Positions 36,234 to 43,683 of a stretch of DNA of 43,683 nt are shown here, piece after piece. The stretch's first letter is position 1. Each line of letters opens with the position of its first letter. The stretch lies in assembly GCA_012838225.1 (NCBI GenBank), contig DUPT01000003.1, positions 1 to 43,683 on the forward strand, read 5' to 3'. The notes under the pieces are model-generated. The model made no database searches. It was not told the DNA's origin and worked only from the letters and a program-made list of their open reading frames with translations. Source of the DNA: Tissierellia bacterium. GTDB lineage: Bacteria; Bacillota; Clostridia; Peptostreptococcales; Acidaminobacteraceae. A program made the position numbers and the translations under genes.

Positions 36234-36602
36234 ATGGCACGTATCGCTGGTGTTGACTTACCACGAGAAAAAAGAGTCGAAGTCGGCCTGACCTATATTT
36301 ATGGGATTGGTCCATCGACCTCAAAGCGGATCCTTCAGGATGCTGAGATCAGCCCTGATACCCGCGTAAAAGATTTAACCGAAGACGAAGCTTCAAAGCT
36401 GCGTCGGATCATTGAAACGGAGCTGACCGTCGAGGGTGACCTGCGCCGGGAGGTTTCCATGAACATCAAACGTCTGCAAGAGATCGGCTGCCAACGCGGC
36501 ATCCGTCACCGCAGAGGTCTACCCACCCGCGGGCAACGCACCAAAACGAATGCCCGGACTCGCAAAGGTCCCAAGAAGACCATGGCGAAGAAGAAACGAT
36601 AA
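36234..36602 (+). CDS. rpsM: 30S ribosomal protein S13
   Basis: Head protein that contacts P-site tRNA and L5, 122 residues. It starts [26 protein letters not shown] and ends with the basic tail [22 protein letters not shown]. The TAA stop runs into the rpsK ribosome site. Confidence 0.99.
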   Translation: MARIAGVDLPREKRVEVGLTYIYGIGPSTSKRILQDAEISPDTRVKDLTEDEASKLRRIIETELTVEGDLRREVSMNIKRLQEIGCQRGIRHRRGLPTRGQRTKTNARTRKGPKKTMAKKKR

Positions 36603-36614
36603 GGAGGACGGACA

Positions 36615-37013
36615 ATGGCTCAACCCAAACGCAATACACGCCGCAGACCGCGTCGTGAGAGAAAAAATGTTGAACGTGGACAAGCCCATATCCAGTCTTC
36701 TTTCAACAATACGATCGTCACACTGACGGACTTGCAGGGCAATGCCCTGGCCTGGAGCTCTGCCGGCAGCCTCGGTTTTCGCGGCTCCAAAAAGAGCACC
36801 CCGTTTGCCGCTCAGCAATGTGCTGAAGTCGCCGCCAAAGCAGCGATGGAGCACGGCCTAAAGAGCGTGCAGGTGTTTGTCAAGGGCCCCGGTAGCGGCC
36901 GTGAAGCCGCCATTCGGGCACTGCAAGCCACCGGTTTAGATATCTACAGCATTACCGACGTAACACCGATTCCCCACAACGGATGCCGCCCGCCCAAGAG
37001 ACGAAGGGTATAG
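36615..37013 (+). CDS. rpsK: 30S ribosomal protein S11
   Basis: Platform protein, 132 residues. It has [46 protein letters not shown] and the C-terminal [20 protein letters not shown], both diagnostic. TAG stop fused with the rpsD ribosome site. Confidence 0.99.
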   Translation: MAQPKRNTRRRPRRERKNVERGQAHIQSSFNNTIVTLTDLQGNALAWSSAGSLGFRGSKKSTPFAAQQCAEVAAKAAMEHGLKSVQVFVKGPGSGREAAIRALQATGLDIYSITDVTPIPHNGCRPPKRRRV

Positions 37014-37022
37014 GAGGATTTC

Positions 37023-37646
37023 ATGGCAAGATATGTAGGGCCCTCGTGCCGGATTTGTCGACGTGAAGGCGTCAAGCTGTTCTTAAAAGGCGATCGCTGC
37101 TATTCGGACAAATGCGCTTTCAATCGCCGCAGCACCCCGCCGGGACAACACGGCAGCGGCCGCCACGGCAAACTGTCCAACTATGGACGTCAGCTGAGAG
37201 AAAAACAAAAGGTCAAGCGCTTTTACGGTATGCAGGAAAAGCAATTCCGCGATACCTTTAAGCGGGCCGAGCGTCAAGAAGGCATCGCAGCCGAAAATCT
37301 GCTGCAAATGCTTGAGCTGCGCTTTGACAATGTAGTATTTCGCATGGGCTTTGGCAACTCCCGTAAGGAAGCTCGCCAACTGGTGACCCATGAGCACTTT
37401 ACCTTAAACGGCAAAAAAGCCAATATCCCGTCGATCCGCATCAAAGAAGGTGATGTGATCGCGGTCAAAGAAGCCAGCCGTAAGAGTATCAAATTCCAAG
37501 ATCTGCAGGAAAAAGCAGCCAACACCCCATCGTGGGTCGAGGTAGACTTTGAGAAGATGGAAGGAAAAGTCGTCCGTCTGCCGAACCGGGAAGACATCGA
37601 TATTCCGGTGGAAGAGCAACTGATCACCGAACTGTATTCTCGTTAG
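37023..37646 (+). CDS. rpsD: 30S ribosomal protein S4, zinc-binding form
   Basis: Primary 16S rRNA-binding protein, 207 residues. The N-terminus holds a zinc site with C9, C12, C26 and C31 ([18 protein letters not shown]), unlike the cysteine-free form of B. subtilis. The S4 RNA-binding domain follows with [39 protein letters not shown]. It lies inside the alpha operon between rpsK and rpoA, as in enterobacteria, where it represses the operon. Confidence 0.99.
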   Translation: MARYVGPSCRICRREGVKLFLKGDRCYSDKCAFNRRSTPPGQHGSGRHGKLSNYGRQLREKQKVKRFYGMQEKQFRDTFKRAERQEGIAAENLLQMLELRFDNVVFRMGFGNSRKEARQLVTHEHFTLNGKKANIPSIRIKEGDVIAVKEASRKSIKFQDLQEKAANTPSWVEVDFEKMEGKVVRLPNREDIDIPVEEQLITELYSR

Positions 37647-37670
37647 TCGCTTAAATCCTAGGAGGTCACA

Positions 37671-38624
37671 ATGATAGGAATTGAGAAACCGAATCTGACC
37701 TTTTCCGACTTCAACGAAAAGGAACATTATCTAAAACTTACGGTCGAGCCGCTTGAACGGGGCTTTGGCATGACCCTGGGCAATGCCCTGCGTCGGATCA
37801 TGCTCTCGAGCCTGCCCGGCTGTGCCATCAAATGGGTCAAATTTGATGACATCCTGCATGAGTTCTCGACGATTGACGGGGTCAAAGAAGATGTGGTCGA
37901 TATCATCCTCAATATCAAAGGATTGGTCGCCAACATCAATTCCGGCGATCAGGAGAAGATCCTCCGGATCGATCTGGATCAAGCTCAGGTCATCACGGCC
38001 GGCGATATCATCGCCGATGCCGATGTGGAAATCATCAATCCCGATCTCTATATTTGCAATCTGACCGAGAACAAAAAGTTCTATATGGAAATGTGTCTGG
38101 CCAAGGGCCGAGGCTACGTCTCCGCCGAAGAAAACAAATTGGATCTGGATGAAACCTTGAGCGTCATCGCCGTCGACTCATCCTTCACACCGGTCATCAA
38201 GGCCAACTTCACGGTTGAGCCGACCCGGGTCGGCAATATCACCGATTATGACAAGCTGACCCATGAGATCTGGACCAATGCCAGCATCAAGCCGGAAGAG
38301 GCCATCTCATTGGCTGCCAAGGTCCTAAACGACCATCTGGCACTGTATATTGAGTTGACGGAAGAAGTCAGTAGTATCGAAACGCTCTATGAGCGAGAAA
38401 ATGAGAGCAAAGAACGTGTTCTCGAGATGACGGTCGAGGAACTGGAACTGTCCATGCGCAGCCGTAACTGCCTCAAACGAGCCGGCATCAATACGATTGA
38501 GGAATTACTCGAAAAGACGGAAGAAGACATGATGAAGGTCCGCAATCTCGGAAAGAAATCCTTGGCTGAGATCAAGGAGAAACTCGATGAGATCGGACTG
38601 CAACTGAAGTCGAAGGAAGAGTAG
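37671..38624 (+). CDS. rpoA: DNA-directed RNA polymerase subunit alpha
   Basis: Assembly platform of RNA polymerase, 317 residues. The N-terminal domain has [29 protein letters not shown] and [14 protein letters not shown]; the C-terminal DNA-binding domain has [49 protein letters not shown] at 37671 follows AGGAGGT. All three large polymerase genes are therefore in this window. Confidence 0.99.
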   Translation: MIGIEKPNLTFSDFNEKEHYLKLTVEPLERGFGMTLGNALRRIMLSSLPGCAIKWVKFDDILHEFSTIDGVKEDVVDIILNIKGLVANINSGDQEKILRIDLDQAQVITAGDIIADADVEIINPDLYICNLTENKKFYMEMCLAKGRGYVSAEENKLDLDETLSVIAVDSSFTPVIKANFTVEPTRVGNITDYDKLTHEIWTNASIKPEEAISLAAKVLNDHLALYIELTEEVSSIETLYERENESKERVLEMTVEELELSMRSRNCLKRAGINTIEELLEKTEEDMMKVRNLGKKSLAEIKEKLDEIGLQLKSKEE

Positions 38625-38637
38625 AAAGGAGCTGACC

Positions 38638-38985
38638 ATGGCAGGATATCGTAAATTAGGTCGCCAAACCTCACACCGTCTGATGGTGCTGAGAAACCTG
38701 ACCACTGATTTGTTACAACACGGTTCTATCATTACCACCGAAGCCAAAGCCAAAGAACTCGAGCGCTCCGTCGCGAAGATGATCACCTTGGCCAAACGCG
38801 GCTCGGATGATCTGCATGCCCGTCGTCAGGCGGCCGCCTATATGACGAGTGCAGACGTTGTCAAAGAACTGTTCGACAATATTGGACCGAAGTATGCTGA
38901 TCGAAACGGCGGATACACCCGGATCTACAAGTTGGGACCGCGCCGAGGCGATGGCGCACCGCAAGCCAAGATCGAATTAGTCTAA
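38638..38985 (+). CDS. rplQ: 50S ribosomal protein L17
   Basis: Tunnel-exit protein, 115 residues. It starts [29 protein letters not shown] and ends [25 protein letters not shown]. Last gene of the alpha operon; its stop codon lies inside the ascending arm of the terminator. Confidence 0.99.
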   Translation: MAGYRKLGRQTSHRLMVLRNLTTDLLQHGSIITTEAKAKELERSVAKMITLAKRGSDDLHARRQAAAYMTSADVVKELFDNIGPKYADRNGGYTRIYKLGPRRGDGAPQAKIELV

Positions 38986-39009
38986 AAGGGGCGTTTGTCC
39001 CTTTTTTTT
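38984..39009 (+). terminator. Terminator of the alpha operon, overlapping the rplQ stop
   Basis: AAAAGGG (38984-38990) pairs perfectly with CCCTTTT (38999-39005) around an eight-base loop; the T-run reaches 39009. The ecfA1 start is only ten bases further on. Confidence 0.85.
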
Positions 39010-39018
39010 GGTGTAGCT

Positions 39019-39834
39019 ATGATTACTTTTGATCACGTCAGTTTCCGTTATGATCCCGATCAGCCGCTGGTCTTGACCGATATTTCTCTCCAGATCGAGC
39101 GGGGCGATTTTGTCGCGCTGATCGGGCATAATGGCTCGGGCAAATCGACCCTGGCCAAGCTGATCAATGCCCTGCTCATCCCGACCGAGGGCGATATCCA
39201 TGTCCTGGGTTATTCGACCAAGGAGGAGGCTGATGTCTGGGCGATCCGTCAGCACGCCGGGATGATCTTTCAGAACCCGGACAATCAGATCGTGGCCAGC
39301 ATCGTCGAAGAAGATGTTGCCTTTGGTCCGGAGAATCTGGGGCTTGAGACCTCACTCATCCGTGAGCGGGTCGATCGGGCCCTTGATGGCGTCAATATGC
39401 GTGAGTTTGTCACCCGGCCCCCTCATATGCTGAGCGGCGGCCAAAAGCAACGGATCGCGATCGCCGGTGTCCTGGCGATGAAGCCGGATATCATCATTTT
39501 TGACGAGGCGACCTCGATGCTCGACCCCAGTGGTCGCCAAGAGGTGATGGACATCCTAAAGGAGCTCAATGCCCAAGGCATCACGATCGTTTTGATCACG
39601 CACTTTATGGAGGAGGCGCTCCAGGCAGACTATGTCTATGTCATGGATCAAGGCCGGATCGCCCTGAGCGGTTCTCCGCTTGAGATCTTCGATCGCCAGG
39701 AGGAGCTAACGGCCATGAATCTTGAGGTGCCCGAGATCCTTGTCCTCACCGAATACCTCAAGCAACACGGTGTCCCGTTGGAACCGGTCTTTGAACAAGC
39801 CGATCTTGTGAGGCAGCTATGTCAATTGAAATAA
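39019..39834 (+). CDS. ecfA1: Energy-coupling factor transporter ATPase EcfA1
   Basis: First ATPase of the shared ECF vitamin and metal transporter module, 271 residues. Walker A is GHNGSGKST (36-44), Q-loop region GMIFQNPDNQIVASIVEEDVAFGPENLG (typical of EcfA), signature LSGGQKQRIAIAGVLAM, Walker B IIIFDEATSMLDP and a switch histidine in LITHFMEEA. ATG at 39019 was chosen because the protein then starts MITFDHVSFRY; an upstream TTG lies in the terminator. There is no clear ribosome site and no room for a promoter after the terminator, so expression probably depends on read-through. It overlaps ecfA2 by 16 bases. Confidence 0.95.
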   Translation: MITFDHVSFRYDPDQPLVLTDISLQIERGDFVALIGHNGSGKSTLAKLINALLIPTEGDIHVLGYSTKEEADVWAIRQHAGMIFQNPDNQIVASIVEEDVAFGPENLGLETSLIRERVDRALDGVNMREFVTRPPHMLSGGQKQRIAIAGVLAMKPDIIIFDEATSMLDPSGRQEVMDILKELNAQGITIVLITHFMEEALQADYVYVMDQGRIALSGSPLEIFDRQEELTAMNLEVPEILVLTEYLKQHGVPLEPVFEQADLVRQLCQLK

Positions 39835-40676
39835 AAGGCTTAAATTCCTACTACAATCGGGGCAGCGTCTATCAGATCCAAGCCCTAAAGGATATTGACC
39901 TGTCGATCGGTCAAGGAGAATTTGTCGGTCTGATCGGACATACCGGCTCCGGTAAGAGCACCTTGATCCAGCATATCAACGGCCTGCTAAAGCCGGATGA
40001 GGGAACTGTGACGGTCCATGGTGTCACGATCGATAAGGATTCAAAAAACCTGAGTGAGCTGAGAAAAAGTGTCGGTCTGGTATTTCAGTATCCGGAATAT
40101 CAGCTGTTTGAAGAAACGGTGTTTAAGGATGTTGCCTTTGGACCTAAAAATATCGGTGTGGCTGACGAAGACATCGAGCGACGGGTCCGAGATGCTCTGG
40201 AGCTGGTCGATCTTGACTTTGAGGAGTATGCCGAACGATCGCCGTTTGAGCTAAGCGGTGGTGAAAAACGCCGGGTCGCGATCGCCGGGGTCCTGGCGAT
40301 GGAGCCCACGATCTTGATGCTCGATGAACCGACGGCCGGACTCGACCCCAAGGCCAGACAGGATCTCCTGGAAGAGTTGGTCCGACTCCATGAAAGAAGA
40401 CAGATGACCCTGATCATGATCTCGCACTCGATGGATGAGATCTCGAAGGTCGCCAAGCGCATCATTGCCATGAAAAAGGGTGAGATCGTGATGGATAAGC
40501 CGATCGAGGAGGCCTTTGAGGATGTGCCCTTTTTAGAGCGCATCGGCCTTGGCATCCCGTCGATCTCGCGCTTGTTTTATGAACTGCGACAGTGCGGCTT
40601 TGACTATCCGAAGAATCTCTATTCCTTGGAGGAAGCGAAAACCGAACTACTGCGGGGGGTGCGTCATGATTCGTGA
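39819..40676 (+). CDS. ecfA2: Energy-coupling factor transporter ATPase EcfA2
   Basis: Second ATPase of the ECF module, 285 residues. Walker A GHTGSGKST (40-48), Q-loop region GLVFQYPEYQLFEETVFKDVAFGPKN (the QLFEETV form distinguishes EcfA2), signature LSGGEKRRVAIAGVLAM, Walker B LMLDEPTAGLDP and switch MISHSMDEI. Pairs with EcfA1 to drive EcfT and exchangeable substrate-binding S subunits. No S subunit gene is in this window. The start lies within ecfA1 after GAGGC. Confidence 0.96.
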   Translation: MSIEIKGLNSYYNRGSVYQIQALKDIDLSIGQGEFVGLIGHTGSGKSTLIQHINGLLKPDEGTVTVHGVTIDKDSKNLSELRKSVGLVFQYPEYQLFEETVFKDVAFGPKNIGVADEDIERRVRDALELVDLDFEEYAERSPFELSGGEKRRVAIAGVLAMEPTILMLDEPTAGLDPKARQDLLEELVRLHERRQMTLIMISHSMDEISKVAKRIIAMKKGEIVMDKPIEEAFEDVPFLERIGLGIPSISRLFYELRQCGFDYPKNLYSLEEAKTELLRGVRHDS

Positions 40677-41466
40677 TATCACGATCGGTCAATACTACCC
40701 GGCCGATTCCATCCTGCATCAGCTCGATCCCCGGGTCAAGCTGTTTGCCACCCTGGTCTATATCATCACCATCTTTGTCGCCTCGACCTTTGTCCAATAT
40801 GCCCTGATCACCCTGTTCGTCTTTATGCTGATCCGGTTGTCTCAGGTGCCGTTTAAGTTTATGGTCAAGGGGATCAAGCCGATCCTGTTTGTCATCATCT
40901 TCGCGTTTCTGATGAATATCTTCTTTACCCGCGGCACGCCGATCTTTAGTGTCTGGCGCATCAGTATCGCCAAGGAAGGCATTGAGATGGCCTTTTTGAT
41001 GGCTGCCAGATTGATACTGCTGATCATCGGGACCTCTCTATTGACCTTGACCAGTTCACCCATCCGGCTGACCGATGGTCTGGAGAAGGCCTTCAGTCCC
41101 TTAAAGAAGATCGGTTTTCCGGCGCATGAGTTGGCGATGATGATGACGATCGCACTCCGTTTTATCCCGACGCTGTTGGAGGAAACGGATAAGATCATGA
41201 AGGCCCAACAGGCTAGAGGAGCCGACTTTGAGTCAGGCAATATCTTTCGCCGGGCGAAAAGTCTGATCCCACTATTAGTCCCGCTCTTTATCGCTGCCTT
41301 CAAACGGGCGGATGAGCTGGCCAATGCGATGGAGGCCAGGGGCTACCGGGGAGGGGAGGGCCGAACCAAGCTCAATCCCTTGATCTATCAAAGACGAGAT
41401 TATATCGCCTATGGTCTTATCCTACTCTTTCCGCTGCTCATCTTCGGGATAGGTAAACTGCTGTGA
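40666..41466 (+). CDS. ecfT: Energy-coupling factor transporter transmembrane protein EcfT
   Basis: Membrane scaffold that couples the two ATPases to the S subunit, 266 residues. It starts MIRDITIGQYYPADSILHQLDPRVKL, has several hydrophobic helices, and carries both cytoplasmic Ala-Arg-Gly coupling motifs: QQARGADFESG and AMEARGYRGGEGRT. ATG at 40666 follows GGGGGG and overlaps ecfA2 by 11 bases; the longer open frame upstream is antisense-like shadow of ecfA2 coding. Confidence 0.95.
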   Translation: MIRDITIGQYYPADSILHQLDPRVKLFATLVYIITIFVASTFVQYALITLFVFMLIRLSQVPFKFMVKGIKPILFVIIFAFLMNIFFTRGTPIFSVWRISIAKEGIEMAFLMAARLILLIIGTSLLTLTSSPIRLTDGLEKAFSPLKKIGFPAHELAMMMTIALRFIPTLLEETDKIMKAQQARGADFESGNIFRRAKSLIPLLVPLFIAAFKRADELANAMEARGYRGGEGRTKLNPLIYQRRDYIAYGLILLFPLLIFGIGKLL

Positions 41467-42188
41467 CCCTTCGGATCGACTTGAGCTACGATGGTCGTAA
41501 CTTCCACGGTTCTCAGCGTCAAACCAAGCATCGTACGGTGCAGGCAGAGATCGAACGGGCGCTTAAAAAACTTTATCTAGAGCCGATCACACTCCATCTA
41601 TCGGGCCGGACGGATGCCGGCGTCCATGCGATCAGGCAGGTGGGTCATTTTAAAACCAAGCAGGTGATCCCTGAGGACAAGGCCCTATTCGCCCTCAACA
41701 ATCTGATGCCAAGTGATATAAAGCTCTTGGCCCTAAAATGGACCGAGGATGATTTCCACGCCCGATATTCAGCCAAAGAAAAAACCTATCGCTATGTGAT
41801 AAGTTTTACTGATGATGTATTTCAAAGACCCTATGAAACTTTCTTAGACAAGACGCTCGATCTGACAGCCGTCGATCGAGCAATCCAACAGCTGATCGGA
41901 GAGCATGATTTCTATGCTTTCTCAAACCGCCGCCAAGGTGAGCGGTCGACGATTCGAACGCTGCATGAAATCTCGTATGAGACAAAGGCTGACAAGCTGA
42001 TCTTTCGCTTTCGCGGCGATGGCTTCTTGTATAAGATGGTCCGTATCTTGATGCAGTACTTGATCGAGGTCGGTCAGGGAGCCATCGATCCGGCCAAGAC
42101 GAAGGACATCCTTTTGAGCCATTCGAAGGAGTTCACTCGCAAGGTTGCCCCAGCCCAGGGACTATATCTGGAAGGAATCCAATACTAG
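41463..42188 (+). CDS. truA: tRNA pseudouridine(38-40) synthase TruA
   Basis: Modifies uridines 38-40 of the tRNA anticodon stem, 241 residues. The catalytic aspartate is D51 in LSGRTDAGVHAIRQVGHF. Other family motifs are YDGRNFHGSQRQ near the N-terminus, FHARYSAKEKTYRYVI, HDFYAFSNRR and FRFRGDGFLYKMVRILM. Starts four bases inside ecfT (ATG-TGA overlap). Its stop shares a CTAG palindrome with the stop of the convergent gene. Confidence 0.97.
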   Translation: MTLRIDLSYDGRNFHGSQRQTKHRTVQAEIERALKKLYLEPITLHLSGRTDAGVHAIRQVGHFKTKQVIPEDKALFALNNLMPSDIKLLALKWTEDDFHARYSAKEKTYRYVISFTDDVFQRPYETFLDKTLDLTAVDRAIQQLIGEHDFYAFSNRRQGERSTIRTLHEISYETKADKLIFRFRGDGFLYKMVRILMQYLIEVGQGAIDPAKTKDILLSHSKEFTRKVAPAQGLYLEGIQY

Positions 42189-42466
42189 AGCTTGACCAGC
42201 TCGAAGTCCCTCGACTGGAGTTCGACCTCACCGCTTTCGGTGATGTCATAAAGCAGATCATCGAGTTGTTGGTAGAGATCTGATTCACGAAGAGATACCA
42301 GAGCGAAGCCTAACGTCAGACTCTGCCACGACTCTTGGGTGGCGACTTCTTTGATAAGGACTTTCTTTTGATAGCGGTCAATCACGGCGCGACGAACGCG
42401 CCGTTTGTCTTTTAGCGATTGTGACAATGGCAAAAAAAGTGTTAGCTTGACAGTCAAAGAATACAT
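42185..42466 (-). CDS. DUF503 (YlxP-like) family protein
   Basis: The only convincing minus-strand gene in the window, 93 residues. It starts MYSLTVKLTLFLPLSQSLKDKRRVRRAVIDRYQKK, where SQSLKDKRR is the DUF503 hallmark, and continues VATQESWQSLTLGFALVSL. The family is small, often encoded beside infB and rbfA as ylxP, and its function is not settled. ATG at 42466 on the minus strand follows AGGAG with good spacing. It faces truA tail to tail with a four-base overlap of the stop codons. Confidence 0.85.
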   Translation of the reverse strand: MYSLTVKLTLFLPLSQSLKDKRRVRRAVIDRYQKKVLIKEVATQESWQSLTLGFALVSLRESDLYQQLDDLLYDITESGEVELQSRDFELVKL

Positions 42467-42488
42467 AGCGAACTCCTAAGTTGGTCAC

Positions 42489-42515
42489 AAAAGGCCTATA
42501 AGTTCAGGCTTTTTT
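42489..42515 (+). terminator. Terminator downstream of truA and the convergent DUF503 gene
   Basis: AAAAG and CCT (42489-42497, one bulged G) pair with AGGCTTTT (42506-42513), followed by T residues to 42515. On the plus strand it could end the ecf-truA transcript after antisense passage through the DUF503 gene. On the minus strand it would precede that gene. It is nearly symmetrical, so direction is uncertain. Confidence 0.5.
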
Positions 42516-42591
42516 GGGAAGGTTGAGTAATTAGACGATTTATTTCAGTGCGACACTCCCACTGGCCCGTTGCCTCATAAAGAAAAGCTGG

Positions 42592-42621
42592 TTAAAAACG
42601 AAGGCAACGAGTCGCTATAAT
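42592..42621 (+). promoter_or_regulatory. Possible distal promoter of rplM
   Basis: A perfect TATAAT (42616-42621) has TTAAAA (42592-42597) 18 bases upstream. The transcript would start about 215 bases before rplM and pass an inverted repeat, AACGAGT (42606-42612) with ACTCGTT (42635-42641). Confidence 0.35.
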
Positions 42622-42628
42622 TACTAGT

Positions 42629-42799
42629 ATCCTAACTCGTTTTGTTGGATCTTTGCAAGTAATTCGTCCATCGATGATCGAACAGCTAATAGATCGACTG
42701 ATTCGAATTCTTGTATCAGCCCATATTTTACGGTTTGGATTGTTTGATGCTGATGACGAAAGTCGTTGACTTTAGTGGATTGATGGTGTATCATAGCAA
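42629..42799 (-). CDS. Doubtful 56-residue frame upstream of rplM
   Basis: On the minus strand a frame of 56 codons begins with ATG inside the complement of the rplM -10 box and ends with TAG near 42629. Its second half reads IQEFESVDLLAVRSSMDELLAKIQQNELGY, which has the spacing of an amphipathic helix. There is no ribosome site before the ATG and I recognise no family. It may be chance, or the remnant of a lost gene. It is listed because the rest of this 376-base stretch (42467-42842) otherwise holds only the promoters, the terminator and the rplM leader hairpin. Confidence 0.2.
42766..42794 (+). promoter_or_regulatory. Promoter of rplM-rpsI
   Basis: TTGACT (42766-42771) and TATCAT (42789-42794) are spaced by 17 bases, about 45 bases before rplM. 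Confidence 0.75.
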
Positions 42800-42807
42800 A
42801 GGTAATC

Positions 42808-42830
42808 TATTTTCCCTGCCCCGGAAAATA
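42808..42830 (+). promoter_or_regulatory. Leader hairpin of rplM
   Basis: TATTTTCC (42808-42815) pairs perfectly with GGAAAATA (42823-42830) around a CTGCCCC loop, directly before the ribosome site. An autoregulatory L13 leader is known in Bacillota at this position; I cannot confirm by eye that this hairpin matches that family. Confidence 0.45.
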
Positions 42831-42842
42831 TGAGAGGTAATG

Positions 42843-43274
42843 ATGAAAACATTTGTAGCAAAACCAGCCGAAGTGGAACGCAAATGGTATGTCGTCGATG
42901 CCGAAGGTAAGACCTTAGGACGACTGGCCAGCCAGATTGCGGCCATCCTGCGCGGCAAACACAAACCAATTTATACACCTCATGTTGACACCGGTGATTA
43001 TGTGATCGTGATCAATGCCGAAAAAGTCAACGTGACCGGAAACAAGCGCAATGCCAAGATGTATCGCTGGCATACGGGCTATCCGGGTGGATTGAAAGAA
43101 CGCACCTTCGAACAGCAACTCGATAAGCAACCGGAAAAGATTGTTTATGCTGCCGTCAAAGGCATGATGCCCAAGAATTCGCTCGGGAATCAAATGCTGA
43201 AGAAACTTCGGGTAGTGGTTGGTCCGGAACATAACCATGCCGCCCAACAGCCTGAATCACTGGAACTGGAATAA
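42843..43274 (+). CDS. rplM: 50S ribosomal protein L13
   Basis: Early-assembly large-subunit protein, 143 residues. ATG at 42843 is preferred over the ATG immediately before it (42840) because AGAGGT is then about five bases away and the protein starts [20 protein letters not shown], as in other bacteria. Further motifs are [36 protein letters not shown] and [16 protein letters not shown]. It is followed by rpsI, the usual partner. Confidence 0.98.
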   Translation: MKTFVAKPAEVERKWYVVDAEGKTLGRLASQIAAILRGKHKPIYTPHVDTGDYVIVINAEKVNVTGNKRNAKMYRWHTGYPGGLKERTFEQQLDKQPEKIVYAAVKGMMPKNSLGNQMLKKLRVVVGPEHNHAAQQPESLELE

Positions 43275-43285
43275 GGGGGATCTAA

Positions 43286-43675
43286 ATGACAGTACAATAT
43301 AGAGGTACCGGCCGTCGCAAGAATGCGGTAGCCCGTGTCCGTTTGGTCCCGGGTTCCGGCAATATCATGGTCAATAAGCGTCCGGTGGATGAATATTTCA
43401 ACTACGAGGTCATGATCCAAGAGATCAAACGACCGCTTGAGATCACCAATACACTGGGAACCTATGATGTCTATGTCATCGCCAATGGTGGCGGCTACAC
43501 CGGGCAATCCGGTGCGATCCGTCACGGACTGAGCCGAGCTTTAGTCAAAGCCAATGCGGACCACAAACCGGCCTTAAAAGCAGCCGGATATCTGACACGT
43601 GATCCGCGAATGAAAGAACGGAAGAAATACGGCTTCAAAAAAGCTCGTAAATCTCCACAATTCTCAAAACGTTAA
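43286..43675 (+). CDS. rpsI: 30S ribosomal protein S9
   Basis: Head protein whose C-terminal tail reaches the P-site tRNA, 129 residues. It starts [25 protein letters not shown] and ends [24 protein letters not shown], with the conserved terminal Lys-Arg. The window ends eight bases after the stop, so no terminator can be judged. Confidence 0.99.
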   Translation: MTVQYRGTGRRKNAVARVRLVPGSGNIMVNKRPVDEYFNYEVMIQEIKRPLEITNTLGTYDVYVIANGGGYTGQSGAIRHGLSRALVKANADHKPALKAAGYLTRDPRMKERKKYGFKKARKSPQFSKR

Positions 43676-43683
43676 GAACCAAA

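Noticed and set aside
42772..42978. Minus-strand frame of 68 codons over the rplM start
   Set aside because: It lies opposite rplM coding sequence, is cysteine- and arginine-rich with no family likeness, and has no ribosome site.
1..43683. CRISPR arrays, insertion sequences, prophage, rRNA or tRNA genes
   Set aside because: None were found. No regularly spaced repeats, transposase-like frames, rRNA segments or CCA-ending cloverleaf sequences were seen in the gaps.

Overview
The window is a 43.7 kb piece of a bacterial chromosome, almost certainly from the phylum Bacillota (Firmicutes), most likely class Clostridia. The reasons are: zinc-finger S14 (type Z) and zinc-finger S4, strong AGGAGG ribosome binding sites, a T-box leader, a KOW protein between map and infA, the ecfA-ecfA-ecfT-truA block after rplQ followed by rplM-rpsI, and a 137-residue S12. 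Base composition looks moderately GC-rich. I cannot name a genus.

Layout. (1) Positions 1-4688: the end of a branched-chain amino acid ABC transporter operon (livK partial, livH, livM, livG, livF), closed by a terminator. (2) 4736-5325: a DUF924 gene with its own terminator. (3) 5326-12851: a long structured leader with promoters and a possible 29-codon peptide, then rpoB and rpoC. (4) 12855-17293: the str operon rpsL-rpsG-fusA-tuf with its own promoter and terminator. (5) 17340-23824: an amino acid block: a PLP-dependent D-cysteine desulfhydrase/ACC-deaminase-like enzyme, then a T-box leader that appears to read methionine codon ATG, then metY, a metA-aspartokinase fusion gene, hom and asd. 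(6) 23806-39009: the S10, spc and alpha ribosomal protein operons in the classical order (rpsJ to rplQ) with secY, adk, map, a KOW protein, infA and rpoA. (7) 39019-42188: energy-coupling factor module ecfA1-ecfA2-ecfT and truA. (8) A convergent DUF503 gene. (9) 42766-43675: rplM-rpsI with their own promoter and a leader hairpin.

The most unusual part is block 5. Four co-directional, overlapping or tightly spaced genes encode five activities that run from aspartate to homocysteine: aspartokinase, aspartate-semialdehyde dehydrogenase, homoserine dehydrogenase, homoserine O-acetyltransferase and O-acetylhomoserine sulfhydrylase. Aspartokinase is fused to the C-terminus of MetA and ends where the ACT regulatory domains should begin. 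Homoserine dehydrogenase also ends without an ACT domain. Allosteric control by end products therefore appears to have been lost, and control is probably carried by the methionine-type T-box at the head of the operon. The operon sits between tuf and rpsJ, a junction that is normally empty or nearly so.

Other points are a systematic fusion of stop codons with Shine-Dalgarno sequences (TAGGAGG or TAAGGAGG) across the ribosomal operons, a terminator that holds the rpsJ -35 box in its loop, an S12 protein with arginine at the position equivalent to E. coli Lys88, and the separation of rpoBC from rplJL. All functional calls rest on reading the sequence and recalling protein families; no searches were run.
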